DNA of 64,000 bases, from NCBI RefSeq assembly GCF_007845675.1, contig NZ_VOBR01000004.1, forward strand, positions 199,719-263,718, in the 5' to 3' direction. This document shows positions 40,550-48,987 of this stretch, piece by piece. Position 1 is the first letter of the stretch, and every line of letters begins with the position of its first letter. Source of the DNA: Lentzea tibetensis. GTDB taxonomy: Bacteria; Actinomycetota; Actinomycetes; Mycobacteriales; Pseudonocardiaceae. Under the pieces are notes generated by a model, which did not search any database, was not told the origin of the DNA, and saw nothing but the letters and a program-made list of their open reading frames with translations. The position numbers and the translations under genes are program-made.

Positions 40550-41311
40550 TCAGGCGATGGATCGGCTGGCGTCGACACGGGGCACAGCCCGAACGGACAC
40601 CCCGGCCGCCACCAGCGCATCGCGCACCGCCCGCGCGATCCCCACGGCCCCAGGCGTGTCGCCGTGAACGCAGATGGAGTCGGCCCGCACCCGGATGGCG
40701 CGCCCGTCGATGGACGTCAGCCACCCCTCGGTGGCGAGCTGGACGCACCGCTCGGCGATCTGGGCGGGCTGGTGCAGCACCGCACCGGGCAGCCCGCGCG
40801 GCACGAGCGTGCCGCTGGAGGTGTACGCCCGATCGGCGAACGCCTCGTAGCGCACGCTCAACCCGGCGACCTGGGCGCGCTTGAGCCAGACCGCACCGGG
40901 TAAGCCGAGCACGGCGAGCCGCGGGTCGAACAGTCGCACCGCGTCGACCACGGCATCGGCCTGAGCCTCGTGGCGCACCAGCGCGTTGTAGAGCGCGCCG
41001 TGCGGCTTCACGTAACTGATCCGGGCACCCGCCACCGCAGCGCAAGCCTGCAGAGCGCCGAGCTGGCACAGAATCTCGTTGGTCAGCGTGTCAGGCGCGA
41101 CGTCGATGAAGCGTCGGCCGAAGCCCGCCAGGTCGCGATAGCCGACGTGGGCGCCGATGGCGACGCCGCGGGCGGCGGCCAGCATGGTGTCCGGGTCGCC
41201 GGCGTGGGCGCCGCAGGCGATGTTCGCGCTGGTGACGACGTCGAGCAGGGCCTTGTCGTCGCCGAGGGTCCAATGGCCGAAACCCTCACCGAGGTCCGCG
41301 TTCAGATCCAT
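40550..41311 (-). CDS. pxpA: 5-oxoprolinase subunit PxpA (LamB/YcsF family)
   Basis: A 253-residue PxpA. With PxpB and PxpC it cleaves 5-oxoproline to glutamate using ATP. The N-terminus [12 protein letters not shown], the metal/active-site segments [11 protein letters not shown] and [23 protein letters not shown], and the C-terminal CVHGDTPGA are all family hallmarks. pxpB and pxpC are not in the window. It is divergent from a GntR regulator and upstream of the pyroglutamyl-peptidase-like gene on the same strand. Confidence 0.93.
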   Translation of the reverse strand: MDLNADLGEGFGHWTLGDDKALLDVVTSANIACGAHAGDPDTMLAAARGVAIGAHVGYRDLAGFGRRFIDVAPDTLTNEILCQLGALQACAAVAGARISYVKPHGALYNALVRHEAQADAVVDAVRLFDPRLAVLGLPGAVWLKRAQVAGLSVRYEAFADRAYTSSGTLVPRGLPGAVLHQPAQIAERCVQLATEGWLTSIDGRAIRVRADSICVHGDTPGAVGIARAVRDALVAAGVSVRAVPRVDASRSIA

Positions 41312-41340
41312 GGTTCACCGCCCTCGCCGGGAAGAGCAAG

Positions 41341-41353
41341 ATTGTTGAACAAT
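41341..41353. promoter_or_regulatory. ATTGTT-g-AACAAT palindrome, GntR operator candidate
   Basis: A perfect 6-bp inverted repeat with a 1-nt centre in the AT-rich gap between pxpA and the GntR gene. A related half-site, GGATTGTTC, recurs at 41403-41411. Likely binding sites of the FCD-type regulator. Confidence 0.5.
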
Positions 41354-41413
41354 TCTACAAGTGGACGATACTACAAGGGAGCAATTGAGCAATACTCCAG
41401 TAGGATTGTTCAC

Positions 41414-42100
41414 ATGGCGGACAATGTCGCGTCGACCCTGGCCAGGGGCAAAGCGGACCTCGAACGAGCCACCACAGCGCAGAAGGTCGCGGACGTCCTC
41501 CGCGCCCGAGTCCTCAACGGCGAGCTCGCCCCTGGCGTCAAGCTGAGCGAAGAGGCCATCGGCGGAGCACTGGGAGTCTCCCGCAACACCCTCCGCGAAG
41601 CGTTCCGCCTCCTCACCCACGACCGGCTGCTGGTCCACGAGCACAGCCGAGGCGTCTTCGTCCGAGTCCCGACGAAAGACGACGTCCACGACATCTACGC
41701 GGCCCGCCGCATCATCGAGTGCGGCGCACTGAGCCGGTGGGACGAAGCGTCGGACGAAGCGAAACAAGCAGTAAAGGAAGCCGTCGAGTTCGGCCAGCAG
41801 GGCGCCAGGACGGACAACTGGGCCGACGTCGGCACCGGCAACATCAGGTTCCACCAGGCGATCACCAGGCTGGCCGGCAGCGAACGCCTCAACGAGGACG
41901 CCGACCGCCTCTACGCCGAGGTCCGCCTCGCCTTCCAGATGACCAGGGAGACGCGCCAGTTCTACGAGCGCTACCTGCAGTGGAACGTCAAGATCGTCGA
42001 GCTGCTCAACAAGAACAAGACGCAGGAAGCGGTCAGCACCCTCGACGAGTACTTCCGCATCGCCGAGCAGGACGTGGTCACACACCTGTCGGCTAGTTAG
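41414..42100 (+). CDS. GntR family regulator with FCD domain
   Basis: A 228-residue FadR-subfamily regulator: winged helix (ALGVSRNTLREAFRLLTHD) and an FCD ligand-binding domain with the metal-binding residues in RRIIECGALS, FHQAITRLAGSERL and the C-terminal helices. ATG 41414 is chosen. It is divergent from pxpA and upstream of a carboxylate symporter, so it may sense an organic acid or 5-oxoproline. Confidence 0.9.
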   Translation: MADNVASTLARGKADLERATTAQKVADVLRARVLNGELAPGVKLSEEAIGGALGVSRNTLREAFRLLTHDRLLVHEHSRGVFVRVPTKDDVHDIYAARRIIECGALSRWDEASDEAKQAVKEAVEFGQQGARTDNWADVGTGNIRFHQAITRLAGSERLNEDADRLYAEVRLAFQMTRETRQFYERYLQWNVKIVELLNKNKTQEAVSTLDEYFRIAEQDVVTHLSAS

Positions 42101-42188
42101 TCAGCTGGTCACGATTGCGAGCACATCTGCTGCCCTGGCAGGTGAACGGGCCTAACATCCGCGCAACACCGCGTACACGGAGGGCCAC

Positions 42189-42449
42189 ATGGACCGCACC
42201 CGGAGCCTGCGCTGGAGCAACTGGAACGTGCTCCTGCTGGTCCCGTTGCTGATGCTGATCACGCCGTGGTTCAACTTCGACCAGCCGCGACTGTTCGGCC
42301 TCCCCTTCTTCTACTGGTACCAGTTCGTCTTCGTGCCGGTCGGCGTGCTCTGCGTCGGACTGGTCTACGTCAAGACGAAGGACGAACCGGCGGTCAAGGG
42401 GAAACCGGACAAGCTCGGCGTTGACGACCTGGACGAAGGAGCCAAGTGA
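42189..42449 (+). CDS. DUF3311 small membrane protein
   Basis: An 86-residue protein with two helices (VLLLVPLLMLITPWF and FYWYQFVFVPVGVLCVGLV) separated by a short loop, as in DUF3311. This family is encoded directly before sodium:solute symporters and is thought to be an accessory subunit. ACGGAGGG lies upstream of the ATG; the stop overlaps the symporter start. Confidence 0.85.
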   Translation: MDRTRSLRWSNWNVLLLVPLLMLITPWFNFDQPRLFGLPFFYWYQFVFVPVGVLCVGLVYVKTKDEPAVKGKPDKLGVDDLDEGAK

Positions 42450-44086
42450 TGCAGTGGACCGAGCTGGTGGTGTTCAGCTTCCTCTTCCTGCTGGTCACCG
42501 TCATGGGCTTCTTCGCGGCGCGCTGGCAGCGGGGCGACACGCTCGACCATCTCGACGAGTGGGGGCTCGGCGGCCGCAAGTTCGGCAGCTGGATCACGTG
42601 GTTCCTGGTCGGCGGTGACCTCTACACGGCGTACACGTTCGTCGCCGTCCCGGCGCTGGTGTTCGGCGCGGGCGCGACGGGCTTCTTCGCCCTGCCGTAC
42701 ACGGTGATCCTGTACCCGATCGTCTTCCTGCCGCTCGTTCGCATGTGGAGCGTCAGCCGGGTGCACGGCTACGTCACGCCCGCGGACTTCGTGAAGGGCC
42801 GCTACGGCTCGCACTGGCTGGCGCTGATCATCGCGATCACCGGCATCGTCGCGACCATGCCGTACATCGCGCTGCAGCTCGTCGGCCTCGAAGCGGTGCT
42901 GCGCAGCATGGGCCTCAACGGCAGCGGCATCCTCGGCCACGCGCCGCTGTTCGTCGCGTTCGTGATCCTCGCGCTCTACACGTACCAGTCCGGCCTCCGC
43001 GCGCCCGCGCTGATCGCGTTCGTCAAGGACATCCTGATCTACGCGGTCATCCTGGTCGCCGTCATCTACCTGCCGTCGAAGTTCGGCGGCTGGGGCGAGA
43101 TCTTCAACGACGCGCAGGCCAAGTTCGACGCCACGCCGTCGAAGACCGACGGCATCCTGCTCACCGCGAACAACCAGCTGCAGTACGCCACCCTGGCGCT
43201 CGGCAGCGCGCTGGCGCTGTTCCTGTACCCGCACTCGCTGACCGGCATCCTGGCCAGCCGCGGCCGCAACGTCATCAAGCGCAACATGGTCGCGCTCCCG
43301 GCGTACTCGCTGCTGCTCGGCCTGTTGGCGCTGCTCGGCTACGTCGCGATCAGCGCGGGCACCAAGCCGATCGTCAACCAGGCCACCGGACGCCCGGACA
43401 CGAACACGATCGTCCCCGAGCTCTTCGGCGCGAACTTCCCGTCGTGGTTCGCGGGCATCGCGTTCGCGGCGATCGGCATCGGCGCGCTCGTGCCTGCGGC
43501 GATCATGTCGATCGCGGCCGCGAACCTGTGGACGCGCAACGTCTACAAGGAGTACATCCGCAAGCACGCCACCCCGGCGCAGGAGGCCAAGCAGGCCAAG
43601 CTCGCCAGCCTGGTGGTCAAGTTCGGCGCGGTCGCGTTCATCGTGTTCATCGACCCGCAGTTCTCGATCGACCTCCAGCTCATCGGCGGCGTGATGATCC
43701 TGCAGACGCTGCCGTCCGTGGCGATCGCGCTGTACACGCGCTGGTTCCACATCTGGGGCCTGGTCGCCGGCTGGTTCGCGGGCATGGGCTACGGCATGTA
43801 CCTGCTGTACAACATCCCCAGCGCGGACGGGAAGCGCCCGCACTTCGCCGGTTCGGCGCTCGCGCTGGACAAGCTGTCGCTCTTCGGCTGGCACCCGTTC
43901 TCGGGGTCGGCCACGCAGATCTACGTCGGTGCGGTCGCGGTGGTCCTCAACCTGCTCGTCGCGGTGGTCGTCACGCTGATCGCCAAGCGCACGCACGTGT
44001 TCAACGGCACCGACCAGACCGACCCGTCGGACTACCACGTCGACGAGGACAGCGACCGGGTCAAGCCGGTCGCGGCACCCCACTGA
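42449..44086 (+). CDS. mctP: sodium:solute symporter, MctP-type monocarboxylate uptake permease
   Basis: A 545-residue SSS-family permease with about 13 helices. WGLGGRKFGSWITWFLVGGD is the family's first-helix signature, and ASRGRNVIKRNMVALPAYS and VPAAIMSIAAANLWTRN are typical. MctP takes up lactate, pyruvate and other short monocarboxylates. Start ATG 42449 sits in the DUF3311 stop (TGATG), with GGAG 7 nt upstream; GTG 42446 is possible. Uptake of such acids would feed gluconeogenesis through pckG. Confidence 0.9.
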   Translation: MQWTELVVFSFLFLLVTVMGFFAARWQRGDTLDHLDEWGLGGRKFGSWITWFLVGGDLYTAYTFVAVPALVFGAGATGFFALPYTVILYPIVFLPLVRMWSVSRVHGYVTPADFVKGRYGSHWLALIIAITGIVATMPYIALQLVGLEAVLRSMGLNGSGILGHAPLFVAFVILALYTYQSGLRAPALIAFVKDILIYAVILVAVIYLPSKFGGWGEIFNDAQAKFDATPSKTDGILLTANNQLQYATLALGSALALFLYPHSLTGILASRGRNVIKRNMVALPAYSLLLGLLALLGYVAISAGTKPIVNQATGRPDTNTIVPELFGANFPSWFAGIAFAAIGIGALVPAAIMSIAAANLWTRNVYKEYIRKHATPAQEAKQAKLASLVVKFGAVAFIVFIDPQFSIDLQLIGGVMILQTLPSVAIALYTRWFHIWGLVAGWFAGMGYGMYLLYNIPSADGKRPHFAGSALALDKLSLFGWHPFSGSATQIYVGAVAVVLNLLVAVVVTLIAKRTHVFNGTDQTDPSDYHVDEDSDRVKPVAAPH

Positions 44087-44960
44087 CGAGAGCAGCGGCA
44101 CCCACGAGCCCCGCCGCGCCACCGAGCACGGCGGGGCGAACCTCCAAAGTGGACAGGTAGGAGAGACCCGCGTGCGTCGCCAGAGCGCGGCGCACCGGGT
44201 CGAACAACAGCCCGCCCGCCCGCGCCACACCACCGCCGATCACCGCGAGGTCGAGGTCGCACACCGCGGCCGTCGCGGCGATCGCCAGCCCGACCGCGTG
44301 ACCGGCGCGCTCGAACGCGGCCTGAGCGATGGCATCACCGGCGCGAGCTGATGCCTCCAATGCCACCGCGTCGTCGCCGCGCCAGCCGCGGGCGACGGCC
44401 CAGCTGACCATGCGTGGTCCACCGGCCACGGTCTCCACGCACCCGCGTCCCCCGCACGTGCAGGGTTCGCCGGACGGCTCGACCACCACGTGCCCGATGT
44501 GCCCGGCGTTGCCGGTCCGGCCGCCGAACGGCCGTCCGTCCAGCACCAGCCCGCCGCCGACACCGGTCGACACCACGAGCCCGACCATGAACCGGCTGCT
44601 CCGCCCCGCCCCGCGCCACTGCTCGCCGAGCGCCATGCACACGCCGTCGCCCGCCAGCTCGACCGGCACACCGGGCAGCAGCTCCGAGACGCGCGACCGC
44701 AGCGGGAAGTCCTGCCAGGACGGCACGTTGATCGGGCTGACCGTCCCGCGCCCGGTGTCCACCGGACCCGCGGAGGCGATGCCGACGCCTGCGACCTGCT
44801 CGCCGTCCAGCACCTGCGTCACGACGGACACGACGGCGTCCCACGGGTCGGTCCGCGGGGTCGGCACCTGCGCGGACCGGCGCACCTCGCCGAGCCGGTC
44901 CACCAGACCAGCGGCGATCTTGGTGCCGCCGAAGTCCAGTGCCAGCACCAGATCAGTCAC
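44061..44960 (-). CDS. ROK family sugar kinase
   Basis: A 299-residue ROK kinase (glucokinase/N-acetylmannosamine-kinase type). The phosphate loop LALDFGGTKIAAG, the catalytic region VELAGDGVCMALGE (canonical Asn-Asp replaced by Gly-Asp), STGVGGGLVL, and the zinc/ROK signature CTCGGRGCVETVAGG are present. It phosphorylates a hexose using ATP. GTG 44960 is chosen (GAGAGG 6 nt upstream). No DNA-binding N-terminus, so it is an enzyme, not a repressor. Its end overlaps the mctP 3' end by 26 bp. Confidence 0.9.
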   Translation of the reverse strand: MTDLVLALDFGGTKIAAGLVDRLGEVRRSAQVPTPRTDPWDAVVSVVTQVLDGEQVAGVGIASAGPVDTGRGTVSPINVPSWQDFPLRSRVSELLPGVPVELAGDGVCMALGEQWRGAGRSSRFMVGLVVSTGVGGGLVLDGRPFGGRTGNAGHIGHVVVEPSGEPCTCGGRGCVETVAGGPRMVSWAVARGWRGDDAVALEASARAGDAIAQAAFERAGHAVGLAIAATAAVCDLDLAVIGGGVARAGGLLFDPVRRALATHAGLSYLSTLEVRPAVLGGAAGLVGAAALVSGVPRPA

Positions 44961-45044
44961 CACGTGCCTCTCTCTTGATCCCTTAGGAGGCACATTGTCC
45001 CTGCGTCTGGCCCCGACCCCGGCACCACTGCAACCATATGCGCC

Positions 45045-45992
45045 ATGTCCGGCCTGAGGGACGAGCTCAAACGGCTGCGCAAGGGCAGGGGAGTCCTCGC
45101 GCCGGACATCGACACGCTCGCAGGCAACGCCTTGCGTGCATTGTGTGGGATTTCCGCACCCGACACCAAACCGGTGATCAGGCAGAAGGTGACCGAGGAG
45201 CTGCGCAAGCTCGCCGAGACGCTGCAGCCCGACCTGCGGCTGGCGGCGCTGGCCGCGCTCGCCATCCACCCGCAGGCGAAGCACCCGTTGCTGACCGACC
45301 GAGTCGCGTGGCTCGCCGAGCAACTGGGCAAGCAGGTCCGCACCGCGCGGCGCCGCGCGGACGACGCGCTGGAGCTGCTGGCGCAGGCCGCCGAGAACCG
45401 GCCGCGTGACGAGGGCTGGTACGTCGAGGCGTTCGACGCCCAGGTGCGGCTCGACACGCGCACGCCGGAAGTCGTCGAGCGGCGCACGATCGTCGCGACC
45501 AGGGACGGCGTCGACGCGATCGTGCCCGCACTGAGCCTGCCGAGGCACCGCGCGGACCAGCGGCCGCTGCACGACGTCAACGCGTCGCTCCTCTACGGCG
45601 GCGAACTCATCCAGCAGGAACAGCCGTCGGAGAGCTACTTCCGGTTCACGATCGCGCTGCCGCAGCCGTTGAAGACCGGGCAGACGCACGAGTACGCGAT
45701 GCAGCTGCGCGTCCCGCAGGGGCAGCCGATGCGGCCGCACTACGTGTTCTCACCGCACCGCCGGTGTGACAGGTTCTCGGTGCGAATCCACTTCGACGTG
45801 CGCAATCCACCTCGCGCGGTCTGGCTGGTATCCCACCTGCCGATTCGCATGGTGGACGACGCGACGCCGTGCGGCGAATTGCTCAGCGTGGACGCGAATG
45901 GCGAGATCCGCGCCGAGTTCCACGAGTTGGTGCAAGGCTTCGGATACGGAGTCCAATGGCGCTGGGCCGGTGGGTCAGCTCCCGCAAGCTGA
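45045..45992 (+). CDS. hypothetical protein
   Basis: A 315-residue soluble protein I cannot assign. The N-terminal ~100 residues are helical and basic (LRDELKRLRKGRGVLAPD); the C-terminal half (~160-300) is beta-rich with FRFTIALPQPLKTGQTHEYA, CDRFSVRIHFDVRNPPRAVW and a final GFGYGVQWRW. ATG 45045 has no clear ribosome binding site. The stop codon lies within a terminator hairpin. A soluble signalling or structural protein is possible. Confidence 0.72.
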   Translation: MSGLRDELKRLRKGRGVLAPDIDTLAGNALRALCGISAPDTKPVIRQKVTEELRKLAETLQPDLRLAALAALAIHPQAKHPLLTDRVAWLAEQLGKQVRTARRRADDALELLAQAAENRPRDEGWYVEAFDAQVRLDTRTPEVVERRTIVATRDGVDAIVPALSLPRHRADQRPLHDVNASLLYGGELIQQEQPSESYFRFTIALPQPLKTGQTHEYAMQLRVPQGQPMRPHYVFSPHRRCDRFSVRIHFDVRNPPRAVWLVSHLPIRMVDDATPCGELLSVDANGEIRAEFHELVQGFGYGVQWRWAGGSAPAS

Positions 45993-45997
45993 CCCAC
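45970..45997 (+). terminator. hairpin spanning the stop codon of the 45045 gene
   Basis: GTGGGTCAGCT (45970-45980) pairs exactly with AGCTGACCCAC (45987-45997) around a 6-nt loop; the TGA stop is within the right arm. Confidence 0.7.
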
Positions 45998-46194
45998 CTC
46001 CTCCCCGCTGGCCACTCAGCCCATCAGCACGAAGACCACGATCCTGTGCGGCTCCATCTCGCTCACCCCTCTTCTCCTGCGCTGGCCCCGGAAGGGTGGC
46101 AGTGAAGAGGGCACTCGTTCTGTGCCAAGTGACACACAACGAGGAACTGGATGCGGGTGACATTACACACAACAATTGGGGTGGGCCAGCAGTC

Positions 46195-46225
46195 GGAGAA
46201 ATGGCCAATTACTGGCCATTTCTCC
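46195..46225. promoter_or_regulatory. perfect 13-bp inverted repeat before the Crp/Fnr gene
   Basis: GGAGAAATGGCCA (46195-46207) and TGGCCATTTCTCC (46213-46225) are exact reverse complements with a 5-nt spacer. The repeat ends 13 bp before the GTG start, with GGGGGGAGG between. This is the strongest palindrome in the window and a likely autoregulatory operator; as RNA it could also mask the ribosome binding site. Confidence 0.75.
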
Positions 46226-46238
46226 GGGGGGAGGACAT

Positions 46239-46892
46239 GTGAACTTCTGGAGCATGCTCGACGAATCGACACGACAAGCATTCCGGTCCGTTGCGGACGT
46301 CCGCAACTTCCGGTCGGGAGCCGTGGTCATCAACGAGGGGGACAGGTCCGGCTGGGTGCTGGTGCTGACCGCGGGCCGGGTCAAGGTCGTGTCGTCGACC
46401 GGGGGAGGCCACGACGCGGTGCTCGGCGTCCGGGAGCCGGGCGACATCATCGGCGAGATGTCCGCGGTCGACGGCAACCCCCGGTCGGCGTCGGTGATCG
46501 CGGTCGAGGACGTGACCGCGCTCTTCCTGCCCGCGGGCAGGTTCACCGAGCTGATGCGGGAGCCCGCCGTGTCGGCTGCCCTGCTGAAGATCATCAGCGG
46601 TCGGCTCCGCATCGCCAGCCTGCGACGTGCCGAGTACGCCGACCGCACCACGTTGGTGCGGGTCGTCGCGCTGCTGATCGAGCTGGTCAACCGGTACGGC
46701 GTGCAGACGGCCGACGGCTGGCTGATCACGTTGCGGATCAGCCAGCAGGAGATCGCCGGGCTGGTGTCGGCCTCACGCGAAGCGGTCAGCCGGGCGTTGC
46801 GCGTGCTGCGCGACGACGGCGTGCTCAGCACCGGACGGCAGAAGCTGGTCGTGCACCGGCCAGAAGAGCTGCACCGGCTGCTCAGCGCTTGA
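46239..46892 (+). CDS. Crp/Fnr family transcriptional regulator
   Basis: A 217-residue regulator: cyclic-nucleotide-binding beta-barrel (FRSGAVVINEGDRSGWVLVL, EPGDIIGEMSAVDGNPRSAS) and a C-terminal Crp winged helix (ISQQEIAGLVSASREAVSRA). The phosphate-binding cassette reads GEMSAVDGNPRSAS, close to the GE(L)..RSA pattern of cNMP binders, so it could bind a cyclic nucleotide. No Cys cluster for Fe-S. GTG 46239 is chosen; the upstream in-frame start would translate the palindrome. Its end overlaps the convergent beta-solenoid gene by 11 bp. Confidence 0.9.
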   Translation: MNFWSMLDESTRQAFRSVADVRNFRSGAVVINEGDRSGWVLVLTAGRVKVVSSTGGGHDAVLGVREPGDIIGEMSAVDGNPRSASVIAVEDVTALFLPAGRFTELMREPAVSAALLKIISGRLRIASLRRAEYADRTTLVRVVALLIELVNRYGVQTADGWLITLRISQQEIAGLVSASREAVSRALRVLRDDGVLSTGRQKLVVHRPEELHRLLSA

Positions 46893-48987
46893 GCATGCGG
46901 GTGAGACCGGCGGCGACGGTCGTCGCGAGCATCCAGCCCGTGACGATGAGCCCGGACGCGATCCACTGCGACGCGCCGGGCGTCTGCCAGCGGTTCTTGT
47001 TCCCGAAGTCGACGATCGGCACGACCAGGTCGATCGTGTACAGCCAGGCGTTCCACGGCAGGTGGTCGTCGGCGTTGATCGGCACGAGGTCCGGCTTGAA
47101 CTCGAACCACAGGCTGCCGAGCAGCCACGACGCGATCAGCCACCCCAGCGCCCGCGCCGGTCGGTACCCGTAGCCGACCATCGACCGCTGCAGCCAGCTC
47201 CACAGCAGCACCAGCGGACCGTAGAAGCGCATGCCCTCCGCGAGCGCCTTGTACCGCAGCCGCTGCTTCTCGATCATCACCGTCGACGCGTGCTCGTCGT
47301 TGCCGCTCGCCTGCAGCATCTCCGCGAACTGGTCGTACGGCCGCGGCCGGTACGCGCGCCTGGTCGCCTGCCGCAACCAGTGCAGCCGCAGCTCGACCTG
47401 GGCGTCGTCGCGCAGGTCGATCGGGCTGGCGAGCGAGTCGTAGCGGAAGTCGTCGAGGTCGATGTACCCGGTGGCCTGCCAGAAGATCGCGTTGTCGTCC
47501 AACGAGGTGCAGCGGCCCTGCCGCAGCGTCACGTCGCCCTTCGGCGGCGTCACGACGTTGAGCATCAGCTCCTGCACCTGCATGCCCATGCCGTTCAGCG
47601 CGTGACTGTCCAGTTTGTACCCGAGCACCGCGCCGTTGAAGTTCGCCATCCGGCCGATCGTGGCGCGACGGCACCGCACACCGCCGTGCGCGACGAACTC
47701 CTTGTCGCCCTGCGCACACACGAGGTCGCGGCCGATGATCGCGCCGCCGATGTCCAGTGACGGCTTCTCCTTCGGCTGGTGCCGGTAGCGGCCGGGCGCG
47801 ATGAGCCTGCTGCCGCGCAGGTCGAGGTTCGCGCCGACGTTGACGCCGCGCAGCTCCAGCCCGCCCTCGACCTCGGCGTCGCGGACCGCGAAGTTGCTGC
47901 CGACGACGCACCGGTTGGCCAGCACGCAGTCCGCCTGCGGGTTCTCCAGCCGCGAGCCGTCGAGGATCAGGCTGCCGCGCACGTGCAGGTCGACCATCCG
48001 CAGCTGGCCCTTGATCCGCATGTTCCTGCCGACGACGTCACCGCCGATCTGCGCGCCGTCCATGTGCAGCGCGCGGCCGCGGCCGATCGGCTCGTTGCCC
48101 GTCTGCGGCGGGCTGATCGCGTCGACCGACGCGCCGACGAGCGACAGCGAGCCGCCGATGTTCGCGTTGACCAGCCGCAACGTGCCCGCGCTGACGAAAC
48201 CGCGGTCCAGCCCCACATCACCGCTGACGTCGGTGCGGTCGAGCACGAGCGTCGCGTTCGGATCGGCGTGCGGGTCGGTCGTGTCGACGGTCGCCGGCCC
48301 GCGCGAGAGGTTCGCGCCGCGCAACGACAACGCCGAGCTGATCTTGGCGTTGGTCAGGAACACCGTGCCGCGCGCGGTGAACGAGCACAGCATGTTGCCG
48401 CCGACCTGGACGCCGTTGGCGTTGAGCGCCATGCCGTCCTCGTTGTCGAGCACGGCGCCGTTGAGGTTGCAGTTGCCGCCGATGCGCGCGCCCGCGAGCC
48501 GCAGCTCACCGCTCGTGCGCAGGTCGAAACCGAGCAGCGCGCCCGCGAGCGTCACCCGGTCCGCTTGCACGGCGGGCCTGCCGCGCGAGTGGAAGGTGCT
48601 GTCCCGCAACACGAGCGTGCCCGCGATGTCCGCGTCGACGAGGTCCAGCTGGCCGGTGACCGTGCAGCTGATGAACGCCACGTCGTTGTCGCTGCTCAGG
48701 TTCCGGCCCGCGAAGCCGGGCAGCGAGCACTCGTTGAACTCGATGCCCGCGATGCGGCTCTGCCGCAGGTCCGGCGTCTCCTCGAACGTGCAGCGCACGA
48801 ACTCGAGCAGGTACGGCACCTCGACCGCACGCAGGTCGAGCGCACCGGTGATCGTCCGGTCGACGACCCTGATCACCGGTGACACGCTCGCCTTGCGCCT
48901 CGGCAGGCGCCAGGTGCCGCTGCTGTTGTTCTCGGACTCCCCCAAGCCCCGCAGCACGTCGGCGGCGGGGAGTTTGCTCAGCGCCAT
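46882..48987 (-). CDS. beta-solenoid membrane protein
   Basis: A 701-residue protein. Residues ~40-480 are a long series of short beta-strand repeats (GTLVLRDSTF, GALLGFDLRTSGELRLAGARIGG-like units, GGNCNLNGAVLD), typical of right-handed beta-helix/pentapeptide-like solenoids. The C-terminal ~130 residues hold about four helices (YGPLVLLWSWLQRS, LGWLIASWLLGSLWFEF, WLYTIDLVVPIVDFG, IASGLIVTGWMLATTVAAGL). Similar actinobacterial proteins are annotated as membrane-associated oxidoreductases, but no redox motif is visible. It follows the cyclase-like gene directly (TAG-ATG), so the two are co-translated. Confidence 0.75.
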   Translation of the reverse strand: MALSKLPAADVLRGLGESENNSSGTWRLPRRKASVSPVIRVVDRTITGALDLRAVEVPYLLEFVRCTFEETPDLRQSRIAGIEFNECSLPGFAGRNLSSDNDVAFISCTVTGQLDLVDADIAGTLVLRDSTFHSRGRPAVQADRVTLAGALLGFDLRTSGELRLAGARIGGNCNLNGAVLDNEDGMALNANGVQVGGNMLCSFTARGTVFLTNAKISSALSLRGANLSRGPATVDTTDPHADPNATLVLDRTDVSGDVGLDRGFVSAGTLRLVNANIGGSLSLVGASVDAISPPQTGNEPIGRGRALHMDGAQIGGDVVGRNMRIKGQLRMVDLHVRGSLILDGSRLENPQADCVLANRCVVGSNFAVRDAEVEGGLELRGVNVGANLDLRGSRLIAPGRYRHQPKEKPSLDIGGAIIGRDLVCAQGDKEFVAHGGVRCRRATIGRMANFNGAVLGYKLDSHALNGMGMQVQELMLNVVTPPKGDVTLRQGRCTSLDDNAIFWQATGYIDLDDFRYDSLASPIDLRDDAQVELRLHWLRQATRRAYRPRPYDQFAEMLQASGNDEHASTVMIEKQRLRYKALAEGMRFYGPLVLLWSWLQRSMVGYGYRPARALGWLIASWLLGSLWFEFKPDLVPINADDHLPWNAWLYTIDLVVPIVDFGNKNRWQTPGASQWIASGLIVTGWMLATTVAAGLTRMLKR

